Below, in pieces: positions 17,965 to 25,740 of a stretch of DNA of 64,000 bases (positions within the stretch are counted from its first letter, which is position 1; each line of letters opens with the position of its first letter). Both the position numbers and the translations under genes were made by a program. The DNA comes from Ga0077555 sp964500805. Lineage in GTDB: Bacteria; Pseudomonadota; Alphaproteobacteria; Rhizobiales; Hyphomicrobiaceae. The stretch is taken from contig CAZCQH010000019.1 of NCBI GenBank assembly GCA_964500805.1, positions 1 to 64,000 on the forward strand. Reading direction: 5' to 3'. The notes under the pieces were generated by a model. It worked only from the letters and a program-made list of their open reading frames with translations, made no database searches and was not told the DNA's origin.

Positions 17965-18645
17965 CTACGCATGATTGAGCGCCGCCGTAACAATCGCATC
18001 AACATGGACGGCGGCGCTGTCGATGATCGGGTAACCCAGATCGAGGTCCTCATTGAAGATTAGGTTCAGGTCCGTCCCACCGAGAAGGATGGCCCGAGCG
18101 CCCTTCTCCCGGACGAGCCAGTCGCTCGCATTCAACAATCGCTGACGTTGATCCGAGGTTGCCTGACCCGCAATCGCCATGGCGACGTAGTCGTCGTTCA
18201 CCTGAGCTAACAGATCACCGGCTGGCACGACGGGATGAAGATCGTGGAGCGAGCCGTAAAGAGCCGTCTGCATGACAACACGTGTGCCTAACACTCCAAT
18301 GCGATCCAGTCCCTCGGTCTTCAGTCTTTCGGCAACGGCAGTGGGACCGTCGATGAGCGGCAGGGGTGACATCGCCGCAAACGCGCGAGCGCAGAAGTGA
18401 CCGCCCATCGAGGTGATCGCGACGACGTCTGCACCTGCCGCTGCGAGCTGTCGGGTTACTCGGAGGTACTCGGCAGCTTGCTCGTCGGCTCGGCCAGCAG
18501 CTACATTTGCCGAAAGCATTCGAGCGCTGGTGTGCGCAATAGTGAGCTGAAGTGGCTGTTGAGCGGTATCGAACGCTCCCACAATTCGCTCATAGTAGAA
18601 GACGGTAGCCGCTGGCCCGATACCACCGATCAATCCAATGTGCAT
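17965..18645 (-). CDS. Aspartate/glutamate racemase-like protein lacking both usual cysteines
   Basis: A 226-residue protein with the Asp/Glu racemase fold, starting MHIGLIGGIGPAATVFYYERI. Family racemases use two cysteines, in an I-x-C-N-T-x-H motif and an L-G-C-T-E motif. Here these read ITSMGGH (Ser79 in the first cysteine position) and LLGGTDLNL (Gly in the second). A nearby Cys85 is out of register. A classical two-base thiol racemization is therefore unlikely; a lyase, isomerase or hydantoin-racemase-like activity, or a non-catalytic role, is possible. It lies just upstream of a Bug-type binding protein read in the same direction. Confidence 0.72.
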   Translation of the reverse strand: MHIGLIGGIGPAATVFYYERIVGAFDTAQQPLQLTIAHTSARMLSANVAAGRADEQAAEYLRVTRQLAAAGADVVAITSMGGHFCARAFAAMSPLPLIDGPTAVAERLKTEGLDRIGVLGTRVVMQTALYGSLHDLHPVVPAGDLLAQVNDDYVAMAIAGQATSDQRQRLLNASDWLVREKGARAILLGGTDLNLIFNEDLDLGYPIIDSAAVHVDAIVTAALNHA

Positions 18646-18719
18646 GATCGCTGTCTTTCTGGTCGATCAAAGCCGGCTGTGCCAACGGTTCACCGAAGCG
18701 CCAATCGACCGGCTCGTCG

Positions 18720-19688
18720 TCATTCGAGTTTGAAGTTCAGCTTCTGAACCCAGGCGCGGTAGTCGTCGACATCTTTGACCAGCTGTCGGCCGAACTCCTC
18801 TGCCGTGGCATCGAAAGTGACGAAGCCGATCTTGAGCATCCGCTCCTTGAAATCAGCGCTGGTGTTGAGCTCCGACATCGCCTTGGAGAGCGCGTCGATG
18901 ACAGGTTTTGGAGTGCCGACCGGGCCGAGCAAGCCACCCCGAACCGGCAGCGCAATCGGGAAGCCCTGCTCGGCGAAGGTCGCCACATCCGGGAATTCGG
19001 GATGCCGCCTGTCGCTCATGACACCCAGCATCTTCACGGTGCCCTGCCGCACTTGTGGAAAGAAAAGGTTGTCGAACATCACGTCAACCCGGCCCGCCAG
19101 AAAGTCAGGCAGCACCTCGGCTCCCGTGCGATAGGGAATGTGCGCGATGTCGACCCCTGCGAGAGACTTGAAAGCCTCGCCACGCAGATGCGTCGCTGAG
19201 CCAACACCCGGTGACGAGTAGGAGAGCTTGCCCGGATTGGCCTTCGCCGCGGCAGTCAGCTCCTTGAGATTGTTGTAGGGAGCATCCTTCAGAACCGCGA
19301 AGGCATAGACCAGCTCGCCGTAAGGCGCGATGGGAACGAGATCGGTCGATTTGTAGTTGGTCGGCCTCAGGAACGGCAGCATCATGTAGGGCGCGTTGGG
19401 GCCGCAGTAGATCGTGTAACCATCGGGCGCCGCGCGCACGACGAACTCGGTGCCGATCTGGCCCGCGGCGCCCGCGCGGTTCTCGACGATGAACGGCTGC
19501 CCAAACTTCTTCTGCAGCAGCTCCGCAACGGTGCGCGCCGGAATGTCCGCCGCGCCACCCGCCGGATAAGGAACGACGAGCTTGACCGGCTTGTCAGGCC
19601 ATTGCTGCGCATGGGCTGGAACGAGTGCGACACCAAACTGCAGCAGCACGTGCAACGCGCCAACAGTCATCAACCACAACAGCCGCAT
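18720..19688 (-). CDS. Bug/TctC family tripartite tricarboxylate transporter substrate-binding protein
   Basis: A 322-residue periplasmic binding protein with a Sec signal peptide (MRLLWLMTVGALHVLLQFGVALVPAHAQ, cleavage after AHA). The mature N-terminus QWPDKPVKLVVPYPAGGAADIPAR is the Bug-family signature; ENRAGAAGQIGTEFV and YSSPGVGSATHL follow. These proteins deliver carboxylates to TctAB permeases, but no tctA or tctB is in the window, so it is an orphan receptor, a common situation for this family. Its neighbours (racemase-like, enolase-superfamily) hint at an organic-acid ligand. Confidence 0.85.
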   Translation of the reverse strand: MRLLWLMTVGALHVLLQFGVALVPAHAQQWPDKPVKLVVPYPAGGAADIPARTVAELLQKKFGQPFIVENRAGAAGQIGTEFVVRAAPDGYTIYCGPNAPYMMLPFLRPTNYKSTDLVPIAPYGELVYAFAVLKDAPYNNLKELTAAAKANPGKLSYSSPGVGSATHLRGEAFKSLAGVDIAHIPYRTGAEVLPDFLAGRVDVMFDNLFFPQVRQGTVKMLGVMSDRRHPEFPDVATFAEQGFPIALPVRGGLLGPVGTPKPVIDALSKAMSELNTSADFKERMLKIGFVTFDATAEEFGRQLVKDVDDYRAWVQKLNFKLE

Positions 19689-19761
19689 TTGAGCCGACCT
19701 CCATGAAAAAATGCCATGTCTGGCCGCCAGCCTGACACGGCATCAGGTAATCGGGCAACAT

Positions 19762-19794
19762 GCCGGTGTCAGACCCTCCTGGTCTGACACCGGC
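19762..19794. terminator. Perfect 14-bp hairpin downstream of the thiolase/DUF35 pair
   Basis: The arm GCCGGTGTCAGACC (19762-19775) and its exact reverse complement (19781-19794) enclose a 5-base loop. It starts 6 bases beyond the DUF35 stop codon (minus strand) and lies in the space before the TctC gene. No T-run follows on either strand, so it may be a factor-dependent terminator, an RNA 3'-end stabiliser or a repeat-type element rather than a classical intrinsic terminator. Confidence 0.5.
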
Positions 19795-19799
19795 CAAAT

Positions 19800-20186
19800 T
19801 CAAGCCACCGCGAAGCACGGCAACTTGCCGCCGCCTTCACTGTCTTTGAACACGACCTTCACCTTGGCGCCGACTTTCACCTTGCCGTGATCGGTGTCGA
19901 CGATGTTGGTCATCATCGATACGCCCTCGTCGAGCGTGACGTAGGCGATCACGTACGACGGCTTCGCCGCGTTCATGATCGAGTAGGTGTAGATCTCGCC
20001 TGTCCCCTTGGCCTCTTTCCACTCGAGATTCGTGGACATGCAGTGTGGGCATATGCCGCGCGGATAGTGGTGCGGCTTCTTGCAGTCCTTGCAGAACTTC
20101 ACCATCAGCTTGCCGGCTTTGGCGCCTTCCCAATAGGGCTCGGTGCCGGGCGTCGGCGGGACGACTGGATAAACTTTATCGCTCAT
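19800..20186 (-). CDS. DUF35 OB-fold/zinc-ribbon protein, partner of thiolase-like protein
   Basis: A 128-residue protein with an N-terminal rubredoxin-like zinc ribbon (FCKDCKK...GICPHCMS, two CxxC pairs) and a C-terminal OB fold (GTGEIYTYSIM, YVTLDEGVSMMTNIVD). DUF35 proteins form complexes with thiolase-like enzymes; in bacterial steroid side-chain degradation a DUF35 domain is required for the retro-aldolase Ltp2. It follows the thiolase-like gene after 8 bases, so the two are surely co-expressed and probably form one complex. Confidence 0.82.
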   Translation of the reverse strand: MSDKVYPVVPPTPGTEPYWEGAKAGKLMVKFCKDCKKPHHYPRGICPHCMSTNLEWKEAKGTGEIYTYSIMNAAKPSYVIAYVTLDEGVSMMTNIVDTDHGKVKVGAKVKVVFKDSEGGGKLPCFAVA

Positions 20187-20194
20187 GGGTTTCC

Positions 20195-21370
20195 TTACTC
20201 CCGCTCGAGAATGACGGTTGAGCCGACGTGTCGCGTACCAAGCGAGCCGCCCGTGCCGTGCGCGAGAACGATCGACGGATCCTTGACCTGCACTTTCGGG
20301 TGCGCCTCACCGCGTGCCTGCCGCACGGCCTCGATGACTTTCGTCATGCCGCCACGGTTGCCCGGATGGTTGGAGCACAAGCCGCCACCGTCAGTGTTGA
20401 AGGGAAGCTTGCCGACACCGGAGATCAGGTTGCCGTCGGAGACGAACTTGCCGCCCTCGCCCTTCTTGCAGAAGCCAAGGTCTTCGAGCTGCATGACGAC
20501 GGTGATGGTAAAGCTGTCGTAGATAGATGCGTACTTGACGTCGGACGGTTTCACGCCCGCCATCTCGAACGCGCGCTTGCCGGACTCGGCACCCGCGGAA
20601 TAGGTCAGATCGAGTCCGACGCCGCCCCACTGGATTTTGTTGGCTTCGCCCGTGCCGATGATCTTCACCTTCGGCCGCTTCAGGCTCTTCGCGATTTCAG
20701 GTTTAGCGATGACGAGTGCGCCGCCGCCGTCCGAGATCACGCAGCAGTCGAGACGATGCAGCGGGTCCGCTACCATCGGCGAGTTCACCACGTCCTCGAC
20801 CGTCACCACCTTCGGCAGCATCGCATGCGGGTTGTACTGCGCATGATGCGAGGCGGCGACCTTGACCCAGGCGAGCTGCTGTGAGGTCGTCCCGAACTGA
20901 TGCATGTGACGGCGCGCCGCCATGGCGTACATGTTCGCCGTCGCGGGGCCGTAGGGGAACTCGAACTGCAGATCGGCCTGCTGCGGGTTGCCCATGCGCG
21001 GCGCGGTGCCGGTCTGCACGCCTTCCGAGCGCGGGCGCCCGGCAAGCGTGATCAGCGCGACATTGCATTTGCCGAGCGCGATCGCTTCGAGCGCATGGCC
21101 CACGTGAACGTTATAGGACGAGCCGCCGGTGTCGGTGCAGTCATAGTGCTTGAGCTTCAGGCCCAAGTACTCGACCAGCGACAGGCCGCCGAGGCCGGGC
21201 GTGTCGCCCGCTGCGCAGAAGAATCCGTCGATGTCGTTCTTGCTGAGGCCCGCATCCTCGATCGCGCCCTTCGCGCATTCCGCGTGAAGCTGCATTAGCG
21301 AGATATCCGGCGCTTTCCGGGTCGGGTGCTCCCAGGCACCCACAACATATGCTTTGCCCTTGAGACTCAT
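20195..21370 (-). CDS. Thiolase-like protein without the nucleophilic cysteine (aldolase-type?)
   Basis: A 391-residue thiolase-superfamily protein (MSLKGKAYVVGAWEHPTRKAPD). In degradative thiolases the nucleophile lies in a C-x-S-G motif after the first helix; here the segment reads DTGGSSYNVHVGHA with no cysteine. The C-terminal region has GGGLCSNHPGNRGG and HGTGGSLGTRH. Loss of the cysteine and the adjacent DUF35 protein match Ltp2-like retro-aldolases acting on CoA thioesters, or SCP-x-like proteins, better than a true acetyl-CoA acetyltransferase. The substrate is unknown. Confidence 0.78.
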   Translation of the reverse strand: MSLKGKAYVVGAWEHPTRKAPDISLMQLHAECAKGAIEDAGLSKNDIDGFFCAAGDTPGLGGLSLVEYLGLKLKHYDCTDTGGSSYNVHVGHALEAIALGKCNVALITLAGRPRSEGVQTGTAPRMGNPQQADLQFEFPYGPATANMYAMAARRHMHQFGTTSQQLAWVKVAASHHAQYNPHAMLPKVVTVEDVVNSPMVADPLHRLDCCVISDGGGALVIAKPEIAKSLKRPKVKIIGTGEANKIQWGGVGLDLTYSAGAESGKRAFEMAGVKPSDVKYASIYDSFTITVVMQLEDLGFCKKGEGGKFVSDGNLISGVGKLPFNTDGGGLCSNHPGNRGGMTKVIEAVRQARGEAHPKVQVKDPSIVLAHGTGGSLGTRHVGSTVILERE

Positions 21371-21543
21371 TCGATGCGTGCCTCCTCCATCTTATCGCAT
21401 TGGGTGGTGAAGGCAGGTTCGCGCGGCCATGCTCCGCCGTCAATCGTGTCCGGACATGGGAGGGCTGCAGCCAGCAAGGCATGCCGGCAAGGCCGTAACG
21501 CCAAGTCTGATCCTAGAGCATCAGGCCTAGCTCTGACACCAGC

Positions 21544-22281
21544 TCACTCGTTCGACTCCGCGGGCCGCGACAGCTCCTTCAGCTTGGCGAAGACGCGCGA
21601 AGTTTCGTCCTCCGCATTCTCTTCGGCGGCCGGTTCCGGCGCATGGCCAATATCAGGCTGCGGGCCGAGTCCCGGCACCGTCTCCGACGCCGGCAGCAGC
21701 GTGCCAGCCTTCTCCGCGGTTGCGACTGGAGTCATCTCGGGCGCCTGCGGCACGCGCTTCGAGGCCTTGCGAACTTCGTTGTCGAGGTCGATCTGCGAGC
21801 AGAGGCCCAGCGTCACCGGGTCCTGCGGCGTCAAATTGGACGCGTTCCAGTGGGTTCGGTCGCGAATCGATGCGATTGTCGGCTTCGTCGTGCCGACGAG
21901 GCGGATGATCTGGCTGTCCTTCAGCTCAGGATGATTGCGCAGCAGCCACATGACCGCGTTGGGCCGATCCTGTCGGCGTGAAACGGGCGTGTAGCGGGGG
22001 CCCTTCTTGGTCTTCACCACCGGGATGTCGACCTTGGAGTCGACCACCTTCAGCCGGAAGGAGGGGTCAGCTTCAGCCTGGGCGATTTGCTCGCGGGTGA
22101 GCTGACCCGACGAGATCGGGTCCAACCCCTTGATGCCCTGCGCCACATCGCCGTCCGCGATCCCCTTGACCTCGAGATAATGCAGGCCGCAAAACTCCGC
22201 GACCTGCTCGAACGAAAGCGAGGTGTTCTCCACCAGCCAGACGGCGGTTGCCTTAGGCATCAACGGTTTACGATTGCTCAT
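21544..22281 (-). CDS. trcR: TrcR-like cell-cycle regulator (DUF1013)
   Basis: A 245-residue protein of the alphaproteobacterial DUF1013 family, annotated as cell cycle transcriptional regulator TrcR. The conserved N-terminal half starts MSNRKPLMPKATAVWLVENTSLSF and contains FCGLHYLEVKGIADG and GPRYTPVSRRQDRPNAVMWLLRNHPEL, followed by a helix-turn-helix-like segment (DSQIIRLVGTTKPTIASIRD). The last ~70 residues are Pro/Glu/Ala-rich and probably disordered. ATG 22281 has an AGGAGA ribosome site. Downstream of ppk2 on the same strand. Confidence 0.82.
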   Translation of the reverse strand: MSNRKPLMPKATAVWLVENTSLSFEQVAEFCGLHYLEVKGIADGDVAQGIKGLDPISSGQLTREQIAQAEADPSFRLKVVDSKVDIPVVKTKKGPRYTPVSRRQDRPNAVMWLLRNHPELKDSQIIRLVGTTKPTIASIRDRTHWNASNLTPQDPVTLGLCSQIDLDNEVRKASKRVPQAPEMTPVATAEKAGTLLPASETVPGLGPQPDIGHAPEPAAEENAEDETSRVFAKLKELSRPAESNE

Positions 22282-22493
22282 AGGCTTCTTCTCCTGCCTA
22301 ACTGGGTCCACCAGCAGGCCAAACGTCTGAAGTTGAGGGATTTGTCTCCCTATAGCGCGAAGGGCGCCGGGTAATCAACAGTGATCAGGGCCAATGCGGC
22401 TTGGTTCAGAAGCGCCCGGCGGTGCAACTCTTCGTCACCGATCCGGGCGCTAGGCCCGGCTTCAAGGCCGAATTCGAGGCAGAATGACTGTCC

Positions 22494-23396
22494 CTATGCC
22501 GCCCCTTGGTAGAAATGCTCAGGTGTGGACCCTACGATCTTGTAGTCAGGTGTGCCGACGACAGCTGCGTTCTTGCCTTCATAATTGATCCGATCGAGCA
22601 CAAGTCGGATCGACTCAAGACGTGCGCGCCGTTGGTCGTTGGAGCGGATGACAGTCCAAGGCGTGATCGCCGTATGTGTGAAGCGCAGCATCTCCTCCTT
22701 GGCCTGGGTGTACTCGTCCCACTTCTTCATCGCCGCGAGATCGATCTCCGTGATTTTCCACCTCTTCAGCGGATCGTGCCAGCGCTCATGGAAGCGCAGC
22801 AGCTGCATTTCACGCCCAAGCTCCAGATAAAACTTGAATAGCCTGACTCCGTCTCGAACCAGCAGACCTTCGTACTGCGGAGCCTCGCGCAGGAAATCAG
22901 CAACTCGTGTGGGGTCGGCAAAGCCCATGACCCGCTCAACGCCGGCCCGGTTGTACCAGGAGCGATCGAACAGCACCATTTCGCCGGCTGTCGGCAAATG
23001 TGCGACATAGCGCTGAAAATACCACTGCCCACGTTCGACTTCGCTCGGCTTGGTCAGCGCCACGACGCGAACATTGCGACCGTTCAGATGCTCGCGGAAA
23101 TACTTGATGCAGGTACCTTTGCCTGCCGCGTCCCGGCCCTCGAAAAGAACGACGATACGCTCGCGGTGCTTGATCACGTGCGACTGGAGTTTGACCAACT
23201 CGATTTGCAGCTGCTCGAGCTCGCTCTCGAAATCCTCACGCTTGAGCTTTTTGTCGTATGGATAGCCGCCGCTCGTCAGCGCTGCATCCGCGATCGCCGC
23301 AGGGAGTTTCGGGTTCTTGATATCGAACGCCTCGACGGCCTTTGCGGCCTTGTTACGGGACGAACTCGATTTGTCGCGCTTGCTGTTCTTCGCCAT
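22494..23396 (-). CDS. ppk2: Polyphosphate kinase 2
   Basis: A 300-residue class I PPK2, which phosphorylates nucleoside diphosphates at the expense of polyphosphate or runs in reverse. The Walker A motif is EGRDAAGKGTCIKYF, Walker B is VLFDRSWYNRAG, and the lid has KPSEVERGQWYFQRYV. The N-terminus (KNSKRDKSSSSRNKAAK) is basic and variable. ATG 23396 is chosen over an ATG at 23414 by family length. It lies between gcrA and trcR, but a T-tailed terminator after gcrA suggests independent transcription from gcrA. Confidence 0.92.
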   Translation of the reverse strand: MAKNSKRDKSSSSRNKAAKAVEAFDIKNPKLPAAIADAALTSGGYPYDKKLKREDFESELEQLQIELVKLQSHVIKHRERIVVLFEGRDAAGKGTCIKYFREHLNGRNVRVVALTKPSEVERGQWYFQRYVAHLPTAGEMVLFDRSWYNRAGVERVMGFADPTRVADFLREAPQYEGLLVRDGVRLFKFYLELGREMQLLRFHERWHDPLKRWKITEIDLAAMKKWDEYTQAKEEMLRFTHTAITPWTVIRSNDQRRARLESIRLVLDRINYEGKNAAVVGTPDYKIVGSTPEHFYQGAA

Positions 23397-23503
23397 GTGG
23401 ATCACCGGACTCATGCTCGGCCTGAATTGTGCGCACTTAGGTAACGCGCAGGCAATCCAGGACGACAGGCAAGGTTGATGACAGCTTGGCGACTGAGCAG
23501 CGC

Positions 23504-23537
23504 AAAGAAAATGCCGGAAGCCCCCAGCTTCCGGCAT
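23504..23537 (-). terminator. Rho-independent terminator of gcrA
   Basis: On the minus strand a 10-bp perfect stem (ATGCCGGAAG / CTTCCGGCAT, 23528-23537 with 23511-23520) with a 7-base loop is followed by the T-rich tail TTTCTTT (23504-23510). It lies 38 bases after the gcrA stop and before ppk2, the right place and polarity to end gcrA transcription. Confidence 0.78.
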
Positions 23538-23574
23538 CCCCTGCCCCCCTTAACTCCGGTAGTCCGACTGTGCC

Positions 23575-24195
23575 TCAGGCATCCGCGGGTTCGGTCGGCT
23601 TTGGCATCGGCGGTTCGCTTGCAGTATCGGCGGTCTGCGGTTCTTGATCGATGTGCTTTGCCGGGGCCTGAGCCGCGCCCGGCGCGTGCACATCGCGACG
23701 GACGGTCATGCCGCCGCTGCGCCGCATCTGGGGCGGCTGGAACGCGCGCCGCGCATGGAATTCGCAATAGGGCAGGCCTGCGACCTTGTTCTTGCCGCAG
23801 AAGTGGAAGTCTCCTTCCTGCGGATCGCCGATCGGCCAGCGGCAGTTGTTTTCGAGCAGCGTCTGGATCGATTTGCGCTCGGCCAGCGGGATCACGAGTT
23901 CCTCGGCCGGCGGAACATAAGGCTCGACGTCCCCTTGGTAGATTTTGTGCAGCGCCGAATTGCCCGGCTTGACGAAGCTCGGCTTGGCGAGCCGCTTCAC
24001 GGCAGTTGGCCGCGGCCGCGGCCGGTGGCTCTTCATCCGCGAGGTTGTCGCGCGCCCTGAGAGGCCGAGACGGTGCACCTTGCCAATCACCGCATTGCGA
24101 GTCACGGCACCGAGGCGGGTTGCAATCTGGCTGGCCGAGAGCCCTTCGCTCCAGAGCTTCTTCAAAAGCTCGACCCGTTCATCATTCCAAGACAT
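23575..24195 (-). CDS. gcrA: GcrA cell-cycle regulator
   Basis: A 206-residue GcrA, the sigma-70 co-activator that in Caulobacter recognises CcrM-methylated GANTC promoter sites and drives S-phase genes. The DNA-binding N-terminus MSWNDERVELLKKLWSEGLSASQIA, the TRNAVIGKVHRLGLSGR helix-turn-helix, and the C-terminal sigma2-binding part with NNCRWPIGDPQEGDFHFCGK..GLPYCEFHARRAF are all present. ATG 24195 has a GGGAG ribosome site. A GACTC (GANTC) sits 41 bases upstream of the start. The C-terminal ~40 residues are a variable Pro/Ala tail. Followed by its own terminator. Confidence 0.95.
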   Translation of the reverse strand: MSWNDERVELLKKLWSEGLSASQIATRLGAVTRNAVIGKVHRLGLSGRATTSRMKSHRPRPRPTAVKRLAKPSFVKPGNSALHKIYQGDVEPYVPPAEELVIPLAERKSIQTLLENNCRWPIGDPQEGDFHFCGKNKVAGLPYCEFHARRAFQPPQMRRSGGMTVRRDVHAPGAAQAPAKHIDQEPQTADTASEPPMPKPTEPADA

Positions 24196-24671
24196 GACCG
24201 CTCCCATGAAAACAGAGCGCGACAGAGCCCAAGCAGACTCCGACCCACGACCGGCCGAGACCAATGAGCGGCCGAGCGCAAAAGTGCGCATCGAGGCCAC
24301 ACACCCGGTGCTGCCGGTGACGAAAACGCGACTGACTGGAACGCAGTGACTATTCGGGCGTCGACGGAGACAAATTCCTGCCCGGATACGGTGGCCGGAT
24401 ACTCGCGACCTTCAACTCGCGACACAAAAACAACGCCACCACAAGGCACTAGGCGACGACAGCGCCACATCTCGTGCCTGACATCGAGGACCATACTATG
24501 GGCTGAATTGCCCCCACAAGCTGAACTGCAACGCAATGTGGCCATTGACATTGGGCCGTGGCTTCAAAAGCACAATTAGATTCGTGTTCTCTGTAAGTTT
24601 TCGCACAACTGGATTTTTGCGCTTTCCAGCCACGAGGGATAGCAATCAGTGAATTCCTCGATGTTCAATAT
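24196..24671. other. Intergenic region upstream of gcrA
   Basis: About 475 bases between the gcrA start and the end of the quinone-oxidoreductase gene. I see no gene with family resemblance or a good ribosome site. It should hold the gcrA promoter. Two GANTC sites are visible, GACTC at 24236-24240 and GATTC at 24579-24583, the CcrM/GcrA recognition sequence, though such sites also occur by chance. The part after 24550 is distinctly richer in A and T. Confidence 0.45.
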
Positions 24672-25664
24672 TCAAATGGTCAGTACCATCTTCCCCGTCA
24701 CTTTGCGGCTGGTCATCTCGTTGAGCGCAGTGGCCACCTGCTCGATCGAGTACGTCTTCCAGACGCGCGGCTTCAAGGCGCCATCGCCATAATGCGCGAG
24801 AAGACGTGTCAATCGTTCCCGCGAGCTGTCCGGATAGCGCCAGCTCTGCTCGCCGAATACGACGCCGACCACCGAGAAGTTCTTCACCAGGATCAGGTTG
24901 GTCGCGACCTTCGGGATGTCGCCGGAGGCAAAGCCGATGACGAGGATCCGTCCCTCCCAGCCGATCGATCGTACGCACGCGTCGAAATAGGCGCCGCCAA
25001 CGGGATCGAACACGACGTCGGCACCCTTGCCGTCCGTCAGCTCTCGGATGCGATCGCGGAGATTCTCAGTGCCATAGTCGATCACCTCGTCGGCGCCGTG
25101 CTCGCGCGCAATGGCGAGCTTATCGGCACCCCGCGCGGCCGCAATCACTCGCGCGCCCATCAGCTTACCGACTTCGATGGCGGCGACTCCCACGCCACCT
25201 GCGGCACCCAGCACCACCAGCGTTTCACCACGCTGCAGCCGGCCGCGATGCTCGAGAGCGAAATGCGCCGTGCCGTAGGCTACCGGAAACGCGGCGCCGA
25301 TCACGAAGCTCATGCTGTCCGGCATGGGGGTCACAATTCCGCCAGCCACCACCAGCTCGGAGGCAAACGCACCACCCTTGCGCGCGAAGGCCATCACCCG
25401 ATCGCCGGGTTTGACGTGGGTCACGTCTGCTGCGCATTCCATCACCACACCTGAGGCTTCGAGCCCCGGAACGAACGGTAGCTCAGGTTTGACCTGATAC
25501 TTGCCCTCGGTCATCAGGATGTCGGGGAAATTGACTCCGGCAGCCTTCACGTTGATGCGCACCTGCCCAGCACCGAGCGCCGGCGGCGGCACCTCTTCGA
25601 CCTTGAGGTTATCGACGCTGCCCAGAGTCCGGCAGAGCACAGCGCGCATTTTGTTCTCCGTCAT
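24672..25664 (-). CDS. NADPH:quinone oxidoreductase family protein
   Basis: A 330-residue medium-chain (MDR) oxidoreductase of the zinc-free quinone-reductase type: GVNFPDILMTEGKYQVKPELPFVPGLEASG, GDRVMAF, a GAAGGVG NADPH loop (LVVLGAAGGVGVAAIEVGKLMGARVIA) and GGAYFDACVRSIGWEGRILVIGFASG. The structural zinc cysteines of alcohol dehydrogenases are missing. Members reduce quinones or act as crotonyl/enoyl reductases. It ends a minus-strand pair with the acyl-CoA synthetase 76 bases upstream, so an enoyl-type CoA or quinone substrate is plausible. Confidence 0.85.
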   Translation of the reverse strand: MTENKMRAVLCRTLGSVDNLKVEEVPPPALGAGQVRINVKAAGVNFPDILMTEGKYQVKPELPFVPGLEASGVVMECAADVTHVKPGDRVMAFARKGGAFASELVVAGGIVTPMPDSMSFVIGAAFPVAYGTAHFALEHRGRLQRGETLVVLGAAGGVGVAAIEVGKLMGARVIAAARGADKLAIAREHGADEVIDYGTENLRDRIRELTDGKGADVVFDPVGGAYFDACVRSIGWEGRILVIGFASGDIPKVATNLILVKNFSVVGVVFGEQSWRYPDSSRERLTRLLAHYGDGALKPRVWKTYSIEQVATALNEMTSRKVTGKMVLTI

Positions 25665-25740
25665 GTCCTACCGGTTCTGCCGCAAGTCCCAGCGCTCGCA
25701 GAGATCGGGCAGCTTACAAATCAGCGAGCAGCCTGCCTTG

